Under the pieces are notes generated by a model. The model was not told the DNA's origin. It did not search any database and saw nothing but the letters and a program-made list of their open reading frames with translations. From Leeuwenhoekiella sp. MAR_2009_132 (GTDB lineage: Bacteria; Bacteroidota; Bacteroidia; Flavobacteriales; Flavobacteriaceae), in contig NZ_JHZY01000004.1 in NCBI RefSeq assembly GCF_000687915.1, positions 317,501-381,500 on the forward strand: a stretch of DNA of 64,000 nucleotides, written 5' to 3'. Both the position numbers and the translations under genes were made by a program. This document shows positions 45,816 through 54,402 of this stretch, piece by piece. Positions within the stretch are counted from its first letter, which is position 1. Every line of letters starts with the position of its first letter.

Positions 45816-46223
45816 TTAATTATTGGGGACTATGACCTGAGTTTGTTCTCCTGTTGATGTATCTAAAATATTAATGGTTAAACCTTCTTCTCCTTCAAAG
45901 ACTTCTACGTTAAGATTGCCAAAAGTGAAAGTTCCGGGTTCTTGAAAGTCGCCGATACCTGCAATTTGCGTGTTTAACAGAGATCGTGATATTTGACTTA
46001 GAATCTGCCTATTTAAATTGTCGCCAAAGCGCTCTAGATCTGATTGAGTTTCATTAGCACTTTGTTTTGCAGTTAAAGCATTTTGGGATGTTGCTGAACT
46101 TAATAGCCAGTTATAATTAAAGGTGTCCCCTCCAAAAGCGGGATTAAGGGGCTTATAAGAAAATTGCTGTGAGTAACAGCTAAAGCTAAAAGCCAAGAAT
46201 ATAATGTAAATAATTTTCTTCAT
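45816..46223 (-). CDS. csgF: Curli assembly protein CsgF
   Basis: A 135-residue exported protein. The ATG at 46223 gives a normal signal peptide ending CYSQ and starts 1 base after the csgE stop. A longer reading from 46298 would overlap csgE. The mature start QFSYKPLNPAFGGDTFNYNW matches the CsgF N-terminus (QFRNPNFGG type) that plugs the CsgG pore. The C-terminal part ends with TGEQTQVIV, as in CsgF. It couples secretion to nucleation at the cell surface. Confidence 0.93.
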   Translation of the reverse strand: MKKIIYIIFLAFSFSCYSQQFSYKPLNPAFGGDTFNYNWLLSSATSQNALTAKQSANETQSDLERFGDNLNRQILSQISRSLLNTQIAGIGDFQEPGTFTFGNLNVEVFEGEEGLTINILDTSTGEQTQVIVPNN

Positions 46224-46224
46224 A

Positions 46225-47025
46225 CTAATATCTAATAAACTCGTCTTTAATACGTTCAAGATTTTGAAGCTGCTGCAGAACACTATTAAGTGTTGCATTT
46301 GCTTGTCGTTCTAAATAATCTCTAGATGGATTTGAAAAAAATTGCCATACTAATTGATTATCTACTTTTATTGAAATCCTTGTATTTCTGCTTCTACCTG
46401 GACTTTCAGTGATGATAATATTTTTATTTGATTTTAATCCTGACAAGAAATATTTTGAATAAAATAATTGATAAAAATCACGCCCCACTTTGGTTATGCT
46501 ATTTTCAATAATTAAGCCTTCTATTTCAAAACCATCTTGACTCAAAGATGTCTCTTTAGAAATTTCAATTTTACTAGATTCCGGAACAGGTCTAGAAATT
46601 GTCAACTCTTCGTTTTCTTCAATATCATTAAAAACTACCCGGTCTTGTCCAAGTGGTTTTTTATTTTCATCATAAATAACTAATAGGATAATTACCCTGT
46701 TACGTTCTGAAGAGTTTAAAATTGATTCTGCTAATTCTTTTTTTTCATTAGCTCCTATCACAAAGCGTCCCTCCTGTGTATTTTTAGAAATCTTTTTTAA
46801 AGAATCGCTTTTAAATGCTGAAAACTCATATTGTAAACTTCGATCTGCAAAAGTTTTGTTTTCTGCAATTGCTCTTATTGTAAAAAATTCACTGTTTTGA
46901 TCTACGATAATTTTTGCTTCAATTTCTTTATTTAAAAATTGTCCTATTACCGGATTGGTTAAAACACAAAAAATCAAAAATAAAATTGATTTTTTATATA
47001 CTATTATGTTAGATAAAATTTGCAT
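46225..47025 (-). CDS. csgE: CsgE with an added CsgC/CsgH-like N-terminal domain
   Basis: A 266-residue exported protein, about twice the length of E. coli CsgE. Residues about 165-266 are CsgE-like (FEIEGLIIENSITKVGRDFY, then ITESPGRSRNTRISIKVDNQLVWQ). Residues about 33-135 form a beta-rich domain with the layout of the CsgC/CsgH anti-amyloid proteins (LQYEFSAFKSDSL, QEGRFVIGANEKKELAES, RVIILLVIYDENKKPLGQDR). CsgE caps the periplasmic side of CsgG. The extra domain could keep curlin unfolded before export (inference). The gene lies directly between csgB (0 bases) and csgF. Confidence 0.85.
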   Translation of the reverse strand: MQILSNIIVYKKSILFLIFCVLTNPVIGQFLNKEIEAKIIVDQNSEFFTIRAIAENKTFADRSLQYEFSAFKSDSLKKISKNTQEGRFVIGANEKKELAESILNSSERNRVIILLVIYDENKKPLGQDRVVFNDIEENEELTISRPVPESSKIEISKETSLSQDGFEIEGLIIENSITKVGRDFYQLFYSKYFLSGLKSNKNIIITESPGRSRNTRISIKVDNQLVWQFFSNPSRDYLERQANATLNSVLQQLQNLERIKDEFIRY

Positions 47026-47550
47026 TTAATCTATACTTCTTACTATAAGGGATTGGGAAAATCCATTTTGTCTAAATTTAAGTGACTTAGTCAAATCATT
47101 GACTCCCTGTCTTTCAAAGCTTAGATCATTACCATTTTGTATAAGATCAAGAGAAATATCTGCGGATGGATCCAACACAAAATCTGTAATACTATTACGG
47201 TTACCTAATTGTTGTATTTCTGAAATTGCCGTATTAACATTATATTCTAAATTCACATCATTGGCATTACCATTCTGAGTAACACTAATATCACTTGCCT
47301 TGCTAGTGATATTAATATTGGTCAGATTATAACTGCCTATTTGTTTAATATAAATCTCATTATTGTTAAGTTCAGTATTTCTAGAATTTGTATCATTAAA
47401 TAAACCTACAAGGTTTAAAGCTTCTTGATTGAGCATGCTTCCTTCTAAAATTTTCTCCTCTACATTGGGATTACTTATATAATTTTGAGCGCTAATAGCT
47501 TGAAATGAAAGCATTAGCAAACTATTTAATAAAATATACTTGTAATACAT
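47026..47550 (-). CDS. csgB: CsgB-like minor curlin subunit
   Basis: A 174-residue exported protein (signal peptide ending AISAQ). It has curlin-type repeats, less regular than in the large subunits: IYIKQIGSYNLTNINI, ISVTQNGNANDVNLEY, ISEIQQLGNRNSI, LDLIQNGNDLSF, LKFRQNGFSQSLIVR. Its small size, degenerate repeats and place next to csgE suggest the nucleator CsgB, but a second minor subunit type cannot be excluded. Confidence 0.82.
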   Translation of the reverse strand: MYYKYILLNSLLMLSFQAISAQNYISNPNVEEKILEGSMLNQEALNLVGLFNDTNSRNTELNNNEIYIKQIGSYNLTNINITSKASDISVTQNGNANDVNLEYNVNTAISEIQQLGNRNSITDFVLDPSADISLDLIQNGNDLSFERQGVNDLTKSLKFRQNGFSQSLIVRSID

Positions 47551-47573
47551 AAGCTTCTGATTTAAAATAAAAT

Positions 47574-47606
47574 CTAAGAGGATTAATATTCTATCAATCC
47601 CCTTAG
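47574..47606 (-). terminator. Hairpin between csgA copy 1 and csgB (partial terminator)
   Basis: An 11-bp stem with one G-U pair (47574-47584 with 47596-47606) is followed on the minus strand by a T-rich stretch (ATTTTATTTTAA). It could make the abundant curlin message end here while some transcripts continue into csgB, as is logical for a subunit made in excess. Confidence 0.6.
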
Positions 47607-47639
47607 GTTTTATAATTTATAATTAATTAAAAACTCTTA

Positions 47640-49031
47640 CTAGTTATTAAGATCCATATCAGTTCTTGGAGTTTGTGGAGTTCTCATTGCAGGAGTATTT
47701 CTAGTTAATACTGTAGCATCCTGTGCATTAGTCATACCTGAATCCTGTTGTAAAACATTTACTTGATTATTACTACCGCCTCCTGGATTCGATACATTTT
47801 GATCTGCAAAGAAGTTATGACCTGAACCATATTGAGAGATTACAGATGAACCACCTATACCAAATTGAGTTGAAACCGCAAAGTTATTAGCACCATCTTG
47901 GAAATGATCTACATAATTACTATTCCATCTTTGAAAAGATTGAGAGTTATTAGAATTTCCTTCTTGTTTATGATACGCATCATTATCGCTACCCCACTGA
48001 ATTGCAGATGCTAAGTTGCCATCTCCATCCTGATCAAGATCTGCATAGTTACCATCTCCATTAGCGCTACCTAAGTTGTTTTGATAAACAAGAGACTCAT
48101 TGTTAGATCCCACTTGATTTTGAACTGAGATATCACCACCTGAATTACCACTACCAAATTGATGAGATTGAGCTAAGTTGTTAGTTCCATCTTGCACTTG
48201 AAAAGCCTTAGCATTTTCAGATCCTGAACCGTTAGATCCAAAAACTGGAAATATAAATGTTCCACTTGCAGTACCCCATCCAAAAGAATTAGGATCATAG
48301 TAACCTGCGTTCAAAACAGCGTCGTTCCCTTGATTTACAGTAGCATTATTCTCTTGACCTTCCTGAACCTGATCAGAATAATTACTATTTCCCTCTACTT
48401 GCGCAAGAGCTACATTACCACCTAAAACATTGTCAACAGTATTTTGACGAATGAATGATTGGTTCATGTCTCCATCTTGGAAAATAGTAGCATCATTACG
48501 ATCATCTGTTCCCGGTGCACTGGCATTATTAGGAGCTGCATTCTGGCGAATATCAGCGTAATTCAAATTACCCATCTGAGTAGTCAAAGCATTATTATCA
48601 TCAATAAATTGACGTGTAAATGCCTCGTTGCCTTCCCCATCCTGAATAACTTCAGCGACATTACCTACAGCGTATCCTACACCTTGTTGAATTTCTGAAT
48701 AATTATCGATACCAGTTTGATTTGTGGTAGCTTCATTTTCATCACCGTCTTGCGTAGTATACGATTTGTTCGTTGTTCCATCCTGCATTACCTGAGCTTC
48801 ATTGTCCATTCCTCCCGGATCAGAAACAGTAGGACCATTAAGCCCTGTTTGAAGAACAGACGCGTAGTTACCATCGCCCGCCTGATTAACATCTGTGTTA
48901 TTGATTTCCCCTACCTGACGCACTTTAATCATCTGGTTAGAGCCTTCCTGAATACTGGTACCAGTATTGCTTTGTGCGAATGCGGCTACACCCATAAGGA
49001 GTGCGCTGGCACTTAAAATTACTTTTTTCAT
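47640..49031 (-). CDS. csgA: Major curlin-like amyloid subunit, copy 1
   Basis: A 463-residue exported protein (signal peptide ending AAFAQ). Residues from about 25 to 435 are made of many repeats of the curlin type, alternating Q-x-G-x-x-N motifs (QEGSNQMIKVRQVGEINNTD, DQDGDGNLASAIQWGSDND, QEGNSNNSQSFQRW). Each is expected to form a strand-turn-strand step of an amyloid solenoid. The C-terminal tail LTRNTPAMRTPQTPRTDMDLNN has no repeats. It is three times the length of E. coli CsgA. A close paralogue lies just upstream. Confidence 0.92.
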   Translation of the reverse strand: MKKVILSASALLMGVAAFAQSNTGTSIQEGSNQMIKVRQVGEINNTDVNQAGDGNYASVLQTGLNGPTVSDPGGMDNEAQVMQDGTTNKSYTTQDGDENEATTNQTGIDNYSEIQQGVGYAVGNVAEVIQDGEGNEAFTRQFIDDNNALTTQMGNLNYADIRQNAAPNNASAPGTDDRNDATIFQDGDMNQSFIRQNTVDNVLGGNVALAQVEGNSNYSDQVQEGQENNATVNQGNDAVLNAGYYDPNSFGWGTASGTFIFPVFGSNGSGSENAKAFQVQDGTNNLAQSHQFGSGNSGGDISVQNQVGSNNESLVYQNNLGSANGDGNYADLDQDGDGNLASAIQWGSDNDAYHKQEGNSNNSQSFQRWNSNYVDHFQDGANNFAVSTQFGIGGSSVISQYGSGHNFFADQNVSNPGGGSNNQVNVLQQDSGMTNAQDATVLTRNTPAMRTPQTPRTDMDLNN

Positions 49032-49050
49032 AATAGAATGTTTTAATTAT

Positions 49051-49070
49051 TAATATATAGAATGGTTAAT
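49051..49070 (-). repeat. Shared leader motif of the two curlin genes, copy 1
   Basis: The 20 bases here are identical to 50537-50556. Both copies lie about 20 bases before a curlin start codon, so the gene duplication carried its leader, or the motif is kept for translation or transcript stability. Confidence 0.6.
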
Positions 49071-49083
49071 TTTCTTTTAAAAG

Positions 49084-49113
49084 AAAACATCGGTTTAAAA
49101 AGAACCGATGTTT
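49084..49113 (-). terminator. Terminator after csgA copy 2
   Basis: A perfect 11-bp stem (49085-49095 with 49103-49113) is followed on the minus strand by TTTTCTTTTAAAAG. It separates the two curlin genes. Confidence 0.7.
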
Positions 49114-49129
49114 ATCTATTATTATTTAA

Positions 49130-50515
49130 TTAGTTATTGAGATCCATATCAGATCTTAGTGTTTGTTGAGTACGCATAGAAGGAATATCTCTTGTAAGAA
49201 CAGTAGGGTCCTGTACATTTGTCATACCAGCGTTTTGTTGTAAAACATTAACCTGATTATTACTCCCTCCTCCTGGATTAAATCCGTTTTGCTCTGCAGC
49301 GAAAAGGTTTCCTGTTCCATATTGAGAAATAACTACTGACCCATCTATACCAAATTGCGTAACATCTGCCTGGTTTGCAGTACCATTTTGGTATACATCA
49401 AGATAGTTTCCATTCCATCTTTGGAAAGATTCTGAAATATTTGCAGTCCCTTCTTGCTTGTGAAATGCATCATTATTTCTTCCCCATTGCATTGTGAAAT
49501 TTGTATTATCAGAACCGCTTTGCTCAACATCTGCATAGTTACCATCACCATTAACATTTCCGTCATTATTCTGAAAAACTCTTGAAATGTTTTCAGAACC
49601 TACTTGACTTTGAATACTAATATCTCCTCCGGCCGTCCCACTACCAAACTGATGAGCTTCAGCTCTGTTTCCAGTACCGTCCTGAATCTGGAAAGCTTTA
49701 GCATTTGTAGATCCTGCACCATTAGACTCTAAAATAGGTGATGTTACATTACCACTAGCTAAAGAAACCCATGATGATGGTACTGTTAATGCATCTAATA
49801 CAGCTTCATTTCCTTGATTTACAAAAGCCTCATTTTCTTGACCTTCTTGAAATTGATCTGAATAGTTGTTATTTCCTTCAACCTGAGCAACTGCAACATT
49901 ACCCCCCAGAACATTGTCAACAGTATTTTGACGTATGAACGACTGGTTCATGTCTCCATCCTGAAAAATAAATGCATCATTACGATCACCTGTTCCCGGC
50001 GCACTAGCATCGTTAGGAGCTGCATTTTGATTTATATCAGCATAGTTATCATTTCCTATTTGAGTAGTTAAAGCTTTGTTATCGTCAAAAAATTGACGGG
50101 TAATAGCTGCATTACGCTCACCATCTTGTATAACATCTGCAACATTTCCTACCGCATATCCTACACCCTGTTGAATTTCAGAATAGTTATCGGTACCTAA
50201 TTGATCTGTAGATGCGTTATTTTCATCACCATCTTGTGTGGTGTAAGATTTGTTAGTTACACCATCTTGCATAACCTGTGCATCATTCCCTAGACCTCCT
50301 GGATCTGATACCGATGGGCCGTTAAGACCTGTTTGAAGAACAGACGTGTAATTTCCATCTCCATCCTGATTCACATCAGTATTGTTGATCTCACCTACCT
50401 GACGCACCTTAATCATTTGGTTTGAGCCTTCCTGAATACTGGTACCAGTATTATTCTGCGCAAAAGCGACAACTCCCAACATTAGCGCTCCGACGCTTAG
50501 TACAACTTTTTTCAT
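49130..50515 (-). CDS. csgA: Major curlin-like amyloid subunit, copy 2
   Basis: A 461-residue exported protein, clearly a paralogue of the product of 47640-49031. The signal peptide, the first 180 residues and the C-terminal tail are nearly the same, while the middle (about 235-340) is more divergent. It shows the same curlin repeats (QDGDGNYTSVLQTG, QSGSDNTNFTMQWGRNND, QNGTANQADVTQFG). It is the first gene of the curli operon. Confidence 0.92.
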   Translation of the reverse strand: MKKVVLSVGALMLGVVAFAQNNTGTSIQEGSNQMIKVRQVGEINNTDVNQDGDGNYTSVLQTGLNGPSVSDPGGLGNDAQVMQDGVTNKSYTTQDGDENNASTDQLGTDNYSEIQQGVGYAVGNVADVIQDGERNAAITRQFFDDNKALTTQIGNDNYADINQNAAPNDASAPGTGDRNDAFIFQDGDMNQSFIRQNTVDNVLGGNVAVAQVEGNNNYSDQFQEGQENEAFVNQGNEAVLDALTVPSSWVSLASGNVTSPILESNGAGSTNAKAFQIQDGTGNRAEAHQFGSGTAGGDISIQSQVGSENISRVFQNNDGNVNGDGNYADVEQSGSDNTNFTMQWGRNNDAFHKQEGTANISESFQRWNGNYLDVYQNGTANQADVTQFGIDGSVVISQYGTGNLFAAEQNGFNPGGGSNNQVNVLQQNAGMTNVQDPTVLTRDIPSMRTQQTLRSDMDLNN

Positions 50516-50536
50516 AATAGAAAGTTTTTAAATTAA

Positions 50537-50556
50537 TAATATATAGAATGGTTAAT
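50537..50556 (-). repeat. Shared leader motif of the two curlin genes, copy 2
   Basis: Identical to 49051-49070 over 20 bases, 22 bases before the start codon of the first curlin gene. Confidence 0.6.
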
Positions 50557-50831
50557 AATATACTTAACAACAGTTTCTGGCTATGATCAAGGGGTGATCT
50601 AAACAACCAAAACAAAAAATTTAGGAGATAGAGGGTTGCGAAGAATTTCAATCAGCATTATCCGTTTTCGGTTTCAACGCAAGGCTAAATTAGGAAAAAC
50701 TAAAGTGCTGATTTTATGATTTCTATAACTTTTCGATGAAAGTTACATCTAGCGAAATCGTTGTAGCTATAAAAGCCTTGTAGATAGTAGGTTGACGGCT
50801 GAAAAGGGAAAAACACCCTTTTATCATACAG

Positions 50832-50859
50832 AAAAAAAAGTGTAGTCTTTAACCTACAC
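50832..50859 (-). terminator. Terminator of glnN
   Basis: A 6-bp stem (50840-50845 with 50854-50859) over an 8-base loop is followed on the minus strand by eight T residues. It lies about 70 bases after the glnN stop codon. Confidence 0.65.
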
Positions 50860-50928
50860 GATAAGTAGGAAAGAATTATTTAGGTAACAATTTATTTACG
50901 TAAATGTGTTAAAAACAAGACTGAGATT

Positions 50929-53112
50929 TTAACGAAGATTCAATAATTCTCTGTTTTTAGCAAGAGGCCATAATTTGTCTTCGACTAATAATTCTAATTT
51001 ATCTGAGGCATAACGTATTTCTTTAAAAAAAGGAATTACAGAGTCTTTGTACATAGAAGCCCGGTCTTTCATTCCTAATTGATTAGCTTTTTTACGTATT
51101 TCTATCATTGCTGTAATACCCTCATTAATTTGTTTGATATACGTAGAGATTTGCTCAATAATTTTAATCTGCTCTTTCGCTATAATTTTATAGTCTGCTT
51201 CAAAAATTTCTTTTAAACCTTTAACATTCTCGATGAGTAAATTCTGATATCTAATTGCTGTAGGAATTATATGATTTCTTGCCATATCACCTAAAACTCT
51301 ACTTTCTATTTGTACACGTTTCACATACTCTTCGAGTTCTATCTCATGACGTGCTTTCAGTTCAACCGCATTCATAACCTCCATCTCCTCAAACAATGAT
51401 GTGGTGATTTTTGAAAGCTGAATATCTAGAGCCTCAGGCGTGGTTCGGTTATTACTTAATTTTCGCTTTTTAGCTTCAGACTCCCACTCTGGACTGTAAC
51501 CATCTCCTTCAAAACGAATTTTCTTAGATGCCTTTATATATTCTCTAAGAATATTAAAAATGGCATCGTCTTTTTTCATTCCTTTCTTATCTACAAGGGA
51601 GTCTACTTCAATCTTAAAATCTTTTAATTGTTTAGCAACGATGGTATTTAAAACGACCATTGGCTTAGCGCAATTTGCGGTAGATCCTACAGCTCTAAAC
51701 TCAAATTTATTTCCTGTAAACGCAAAAGGCGAGGTACGGTTACGATCTGTATTATCCAGTAAAATTTCAGGAATTTTACCTACTACATTCAGTTTTAAAT
51801 CTGTCTTTTCCTGAGGTGACAATTTTCCGTCAGATACTTTTTCAAGTTCGTCAAGAACCTTAGTTAATTGTTTTCCTATAAAGACAGACATTATTGCGGG
51901 CGGCGCTTCATTAGCTCCCAGCCTGTGATCATTAGATGCCGATGCTACTGAAGCTCTTAGCAATTCCTCATAATCCTGAACCGCCTTTATTGTGTTAATA
52001 AAGAACGTCAAGAACTGTAAATTCTTCATAGGGGTGCTTCCCGGACTTAACAGGTTAACACCTGTATCTGTAGCCAGTGACCAGTTATTGTGTTTTCCAC
52101 TTCCGTTAATGCCTTCAAAGGGCTTCTCGTGAAAAAGAACTTTTAATTTATGACGCTCTGCAACACGCGCCATCAAATCCATAATTAACGAATTGTGATC
52201 TACAGCGAGATTGGCTTCTTCAAAAATCGGAGCAAGCTCAAACTGGTTTGGAGCAACTTCATTATGCCTAGTTTTAACAGGAATACCCAGCAGCATACAT
52301 TGTTGCTCCAGATCTTTCATAAAATTTAATGCTCTTGACGGTATAGACCCAAAATAATGATCATCTAATTGCTGTCCTTTTGCGGGAGCGTGACCTAATA
52401 ATGCGCGACCGGTTTGCATAATATCTGGGCGTGAAGCAGCCAAAGCAGAATCTATAAGAAAATACTCCTGCTCCCAACCTAGAGTTGCAGTCACTTTGGT
52501 AACGCCTTTATTAAAATATTTAGCAACTTCGGTCGCTGATGTATCAATTGCATTAAGTGCTCTTAGTAAAGGAGTTTTATTATCTAGGGCCTCTCCTGTA
52601 TAAGAAACAAACACTGTAGGAATACATAAGGTAGTATCTAAAATAAAGGCTGCGGAAGTAGGATCCCAGGCTGTATACCCTCGAGCTTCAAAGGTATTAC
52701 GAATTCCCCCATGTGGAAACGAAGAAGCATCTGGTTCTTGCTGAACTAATTTTGCTCCTTCAAATTTTTCTATAGCACTTCCGTCTGGCAAACATTCAAA
52801 AAAAGCATCGTGCTTTTCTGCAGTAGCTCCTGTTAATGGTTGAAACCAGTGTGTATAATGTGTTGCTCCAAGACTTATAGCCCATTGCTTCATCCCTGCG
52901 GCTATACTATCTGCCATTAATCTATCAATTTTTGTACCTGTATTTACAGCATCCTGCACCGCATCATAGGCATCTACAGAAAGAACCTGGCGCATTGCAT
53001 GCTTACCAAAGACATGTTTACCATAAAGCGCTGATCTTCTTTCACTTTCTTCAATAAAAACAGGTTTTCTCGAAAGACTTTCTTTAAGAGCAAAAAATCG
53101 TAAAGTATTCAT
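50929..53112 (-). CDS. glnN: Type III glutamine synthetase
   Basis: A 727-residue GSIII, the long glutamine synthetase of Bacteroidota and some cyanobacteria. It makes glutamine from glutamate, ammonia and ATP as a large oligomer. The start at 53112 gives MNTLRFFALKE, the usual GSIII beginning, and a longer reading from 53172 adds 20 residues unlike the family. The active-site regions are clear: GWEQEYFLID, RHNEVAPNQFELAPIF, GINGSGKHNNWSLATD and NDHRLGANEAPPAIMS. It is divergent from a type II enzyme gene 201 bases away. Confidence 0.97.
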   Translation of the reverse strand: MNTLRFFALKESLSRKPVFIEESERRSALYGKHVFGKHAMRQVLSVDAYDAVQDAVNTGTKIDRLMADSIAAGMKQWAISLGATHYTHWFQPLTGATAEKHDAFFECLPDGSAIEKFEGAKLVQQEPDASSFPHGGIRNTFEARGYTAWDPTSAAFILDTTLCIPTVFVSYTGEALDNKTPLLRALNAIDTSATEVAKYFNKGVTKVTATLGWEQEYFLIDSALAASRPDIMQTGRALLGHAPAKGQQLDDHYFGSIPSRALNFMKDLEQQCMLLGIPVKTRHNEVAPNQFELAPIFEEANLAVDHNSLIMDLMARVAERHKLKVLFHEKPFEGINGSGKHNNWSLATDTGVNLLSPGSTPMKNLQFLTFFINTIKAVQDYEELLRASVASASNDHRLGANEAPPAIMSVFIGKQLTKVLDELEKVSDGKLSPQEKTDLKLNVVGKIPEILLDNTDRNRTSPFAFTGNKFEFRAVGSTANCAKPMVVLNTIVAKQLKDFKIEVDSLVDKKGMKKDDAIFNILREYIKASKKIRFEGDGYSPEWESEAKKRKLSNNRTTPEALDIQLSKITTSLFEEMEVMNAVELKARHEIELEEYVKRVQIESRVLGDMARNHIIPTAIRYQNLLIENVKGLKEIFEADYKIIAKEQIKIIEQISTYIKQINEGITAMIEIRKKANQLGMKDRASMYKDSVIPFFKEIRYASDKLELLVEDKLWPLAKNRELLNLR

Positions 53113-53175
53113 TTTTTGATAGATTTTTATGAATTTAAAAATTCTAGAGGGTAAAAATATATAATTCCGCAATAC

Positions 53176-53236
53176 ACCCCTACATCCTAGGGGGTAAATT
53201 AAATTTATTCAATCAATTTTAACTACACACCCCCTA
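53176..53236. promoter_or_regulatory. Three copies of an ACCCCCTA motif between the two glutamine synthetase genes
   Basis: ACCCCTA at 53176-53182 and its inverted form TAGGGGGT at 53188-53195 make a hairpin-like palindrome. A third copy, ACCCCCTA, is at 53229-53236, about 30 bases before the -7 box of the rightward gene. G/C runs are rare in this AT-rich region, so a binding site for a nitrogen regulator is possible (inference). Confidence 0.5.
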
Positions 53237-53266
53237 AAATTGAAATGCTAGATATTAAAGATTTGT

Positions 53267-53274
53267 TATATTTG
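53267..53274 (+). promoter_or_regulatory. -7 box of the type II glutamine synthetase gene
   Basis: TATATTTG, a full match to TAnnTTTG, 39 bases before the start codon. No TTTG stands at the -33 position, which would fit a promoter that needs an activator. Confidence 0.5.
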
Positions 53275-53313
53275 TTATTAGTTTAATTCAAAAAATTTAA
53301 AATTAATTTTATT

Positions 53314-54330
53314 ATGGGCAAATCAAAATTAGAGTATATCTGGTTAGATGGTTATTCGCCAACTGCCAATCTAAGAAGTAAAACCAAAGTTGAAGATGAT
53401 TTTAGTGGAAAACTAGAAGATTGTTCAGTATGGTCTTTTGACGGTTCTTCAACTAAGCAAGCTGAAGGTGGATCTTCTGATTGCTTGCTAAAGCCCGTAG
53501 CTATATATCCTGATCCTGCACGCAGAGACGGTTATTTAGTAATGACTGAAGTTCTAAATGCAGACGGTACTCCACACGAGTCTAACTATAGAGCACAAAT
53601 TGACGATGACGATAATGATTTCTGGTTCGGTTTTGAGCAGGAATATTTTATAATGGATAAAAACACACAACTTCCTTTAGGTTTCCCTGTAGGTGGTTAT
53701 CCTGGTCCTCAAGGTATGTATTACTGTTCAGTAGGTGGTAAAAACACACACGGTAGAGCTTTCGTAGAAGAGCACGCAGATTTATGTATCGATGCAGGTC
53801 TTAACTTTGAAGGTATCAACCAGGAGGTTGCAAGTGGCCAATGGGAATTCCAACTTTTTGCTAAAGGTGCTAAAAAGGCAGGAGATGAAATTTGGGTAGC
53901 GCGTTACTTATTACAACGTCTAACTGAAGATTACGGGTATTATATAGAATTCCACCCAAAACCTATTAAAGGTGACTGGAATGGTTCTGGAATGCACGCA
54001 AACTTCTCAAACACAACATTGAGAACTGCTGGTTCTAAGGATGTTTATGACACGATTTGTGAAGCATTTAGACCTGTAGTTAAAGAGCATATAGAAGTTT
54101 ATGGCGAGTTTAACGATCAGCGTTTAACCGGGAAACATGAGACTGCTTCTATAAGCGATTTCTCTTATGGTGTATCAGATAGAGGAGCGTCTATACGTAT
54201 TCCTATTATTGCTGTTGAAAGAGGTTGGAAAGGATGGTTAGAAGATCGTCGTCCTGCTTCTAACGGTGACCCATACCGTATTGCCGGTAGAATTGTTAAA
54301 ACTGTAAAAGGAGCTGAAGCTAAATTATAG
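53314..54330 (+). CDS. glnII: Type II (eukaryote-like) glutamine synthetase
   Basis: A 338-residue glutamine synthetase of the short, eukaryote-like GSII type. The family segments are LEYIWLDGYSPTANLRSKTK, WSFDGSSTKQAEGGSSD, FGFEQEYFIMD, GINQEVASGQWEFQLF, WNGSGMHANFS and RGASIRIPI. It duplicates the reaction of the divergent glnN. Having both side by side suggests that they are used under different nitrogen conditions (inference). A strong terminator follows. Confidence 0.96.
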   Translation: MGKSKLEYIWLDGYSPTANLRSKTKVEDDFSGKLEDCSVWSFDGSSTKQAEGGSSDCLLKPVAIYPDPARRDGYLVMTEVLNADGTPHESNYRAQIDDDDNDFWFGFEQEYFIMDKNTQLPLGFPVGGYPGPQGMYYCSVGGKNTHGRAFVEEHADLCIDAGLNFEGINQEVASGQWEFQLFAKGAKKAGDEIWVARYLLQRLTEDYGYYIEFHPKPIKGDWNGSGMHANFSNTTLRTAGSKDVYDTICEAFRPVVKEHIEVYGEFNDQRLTGKHETASISDFSYGVSDRGASIRIPIIAVERGWKGWLEDRRPASNGDPYRIAGRIVKTVKGAEAKL

Positions 54331-54351
54331 TAAGTTTTCTATATATAAAAT

Positions 54352-54377
54352 AAAAGCCCGCAATAAGCGGGCTTTTT
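54352..54377. terminator. Bidirectional terminator
   Basis: A 10-bp GC-rich stem (54352-54361 with 54367-54376) with loop AATAA and T runs on both strands. It serves the rightward glutamine synthetase gene and the leftward antiporter gene. Confidence 0.9.
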
Positions 54378-54402
54378 TTATGCTGTATACTGAAAAGAAT
54401 CT

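Larger units (their letters stand above)
50516..50928. other. Intergenic stretch upstream of curli genes, downstream of glnN
   Basis: No gene is supported. It holds the 20-base leader motif (50537-50556), a small palindrome GATCA-AGGGG-TGATC (50585-50599), a 7-bp hairpin (50802-50808 with 50816-50822) and the glnN terminator (50832-50859). I find no clear -33/-7 pair for the curli operon, which may depend on a different sigma factor or an activator. Confidence 0.5.

Noticed and set aside
46224..46298. Longer start for csgF at 46298
   Set aside because: It overlaps csgE by more than 70 bases and hides a normal signal peptide that begins at 46223.
48459..49016. Open frames on the plus strand within the curlin gene
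   Set aside because: They are antisense shadows of the low-complexity curlin repeats without start signals or recognisable protein features.
47640..50515. Regular repeats taken as a CRISPR array or DNA satellite
   Set aside because: The repeats are degenerate at the DNA level and in frame with the curlin Q-x-G-x-x-N protein motif, so they are coding repeats.
50585..50599. GATCA-AGGGG-TGATC palindrome as operator of the curli operon
   Set aside because: Only a 5-bp half-site, no second copy before other genes and no promoter next to it. Kept only as a remark in the intergenic entry.
53113..53172. Longer start for glnN at 53172
   Set aside because: The added 20 residues do not resemble the GSIII family, whose N-terminus begins with the MNTLRF-type segment at 53112.
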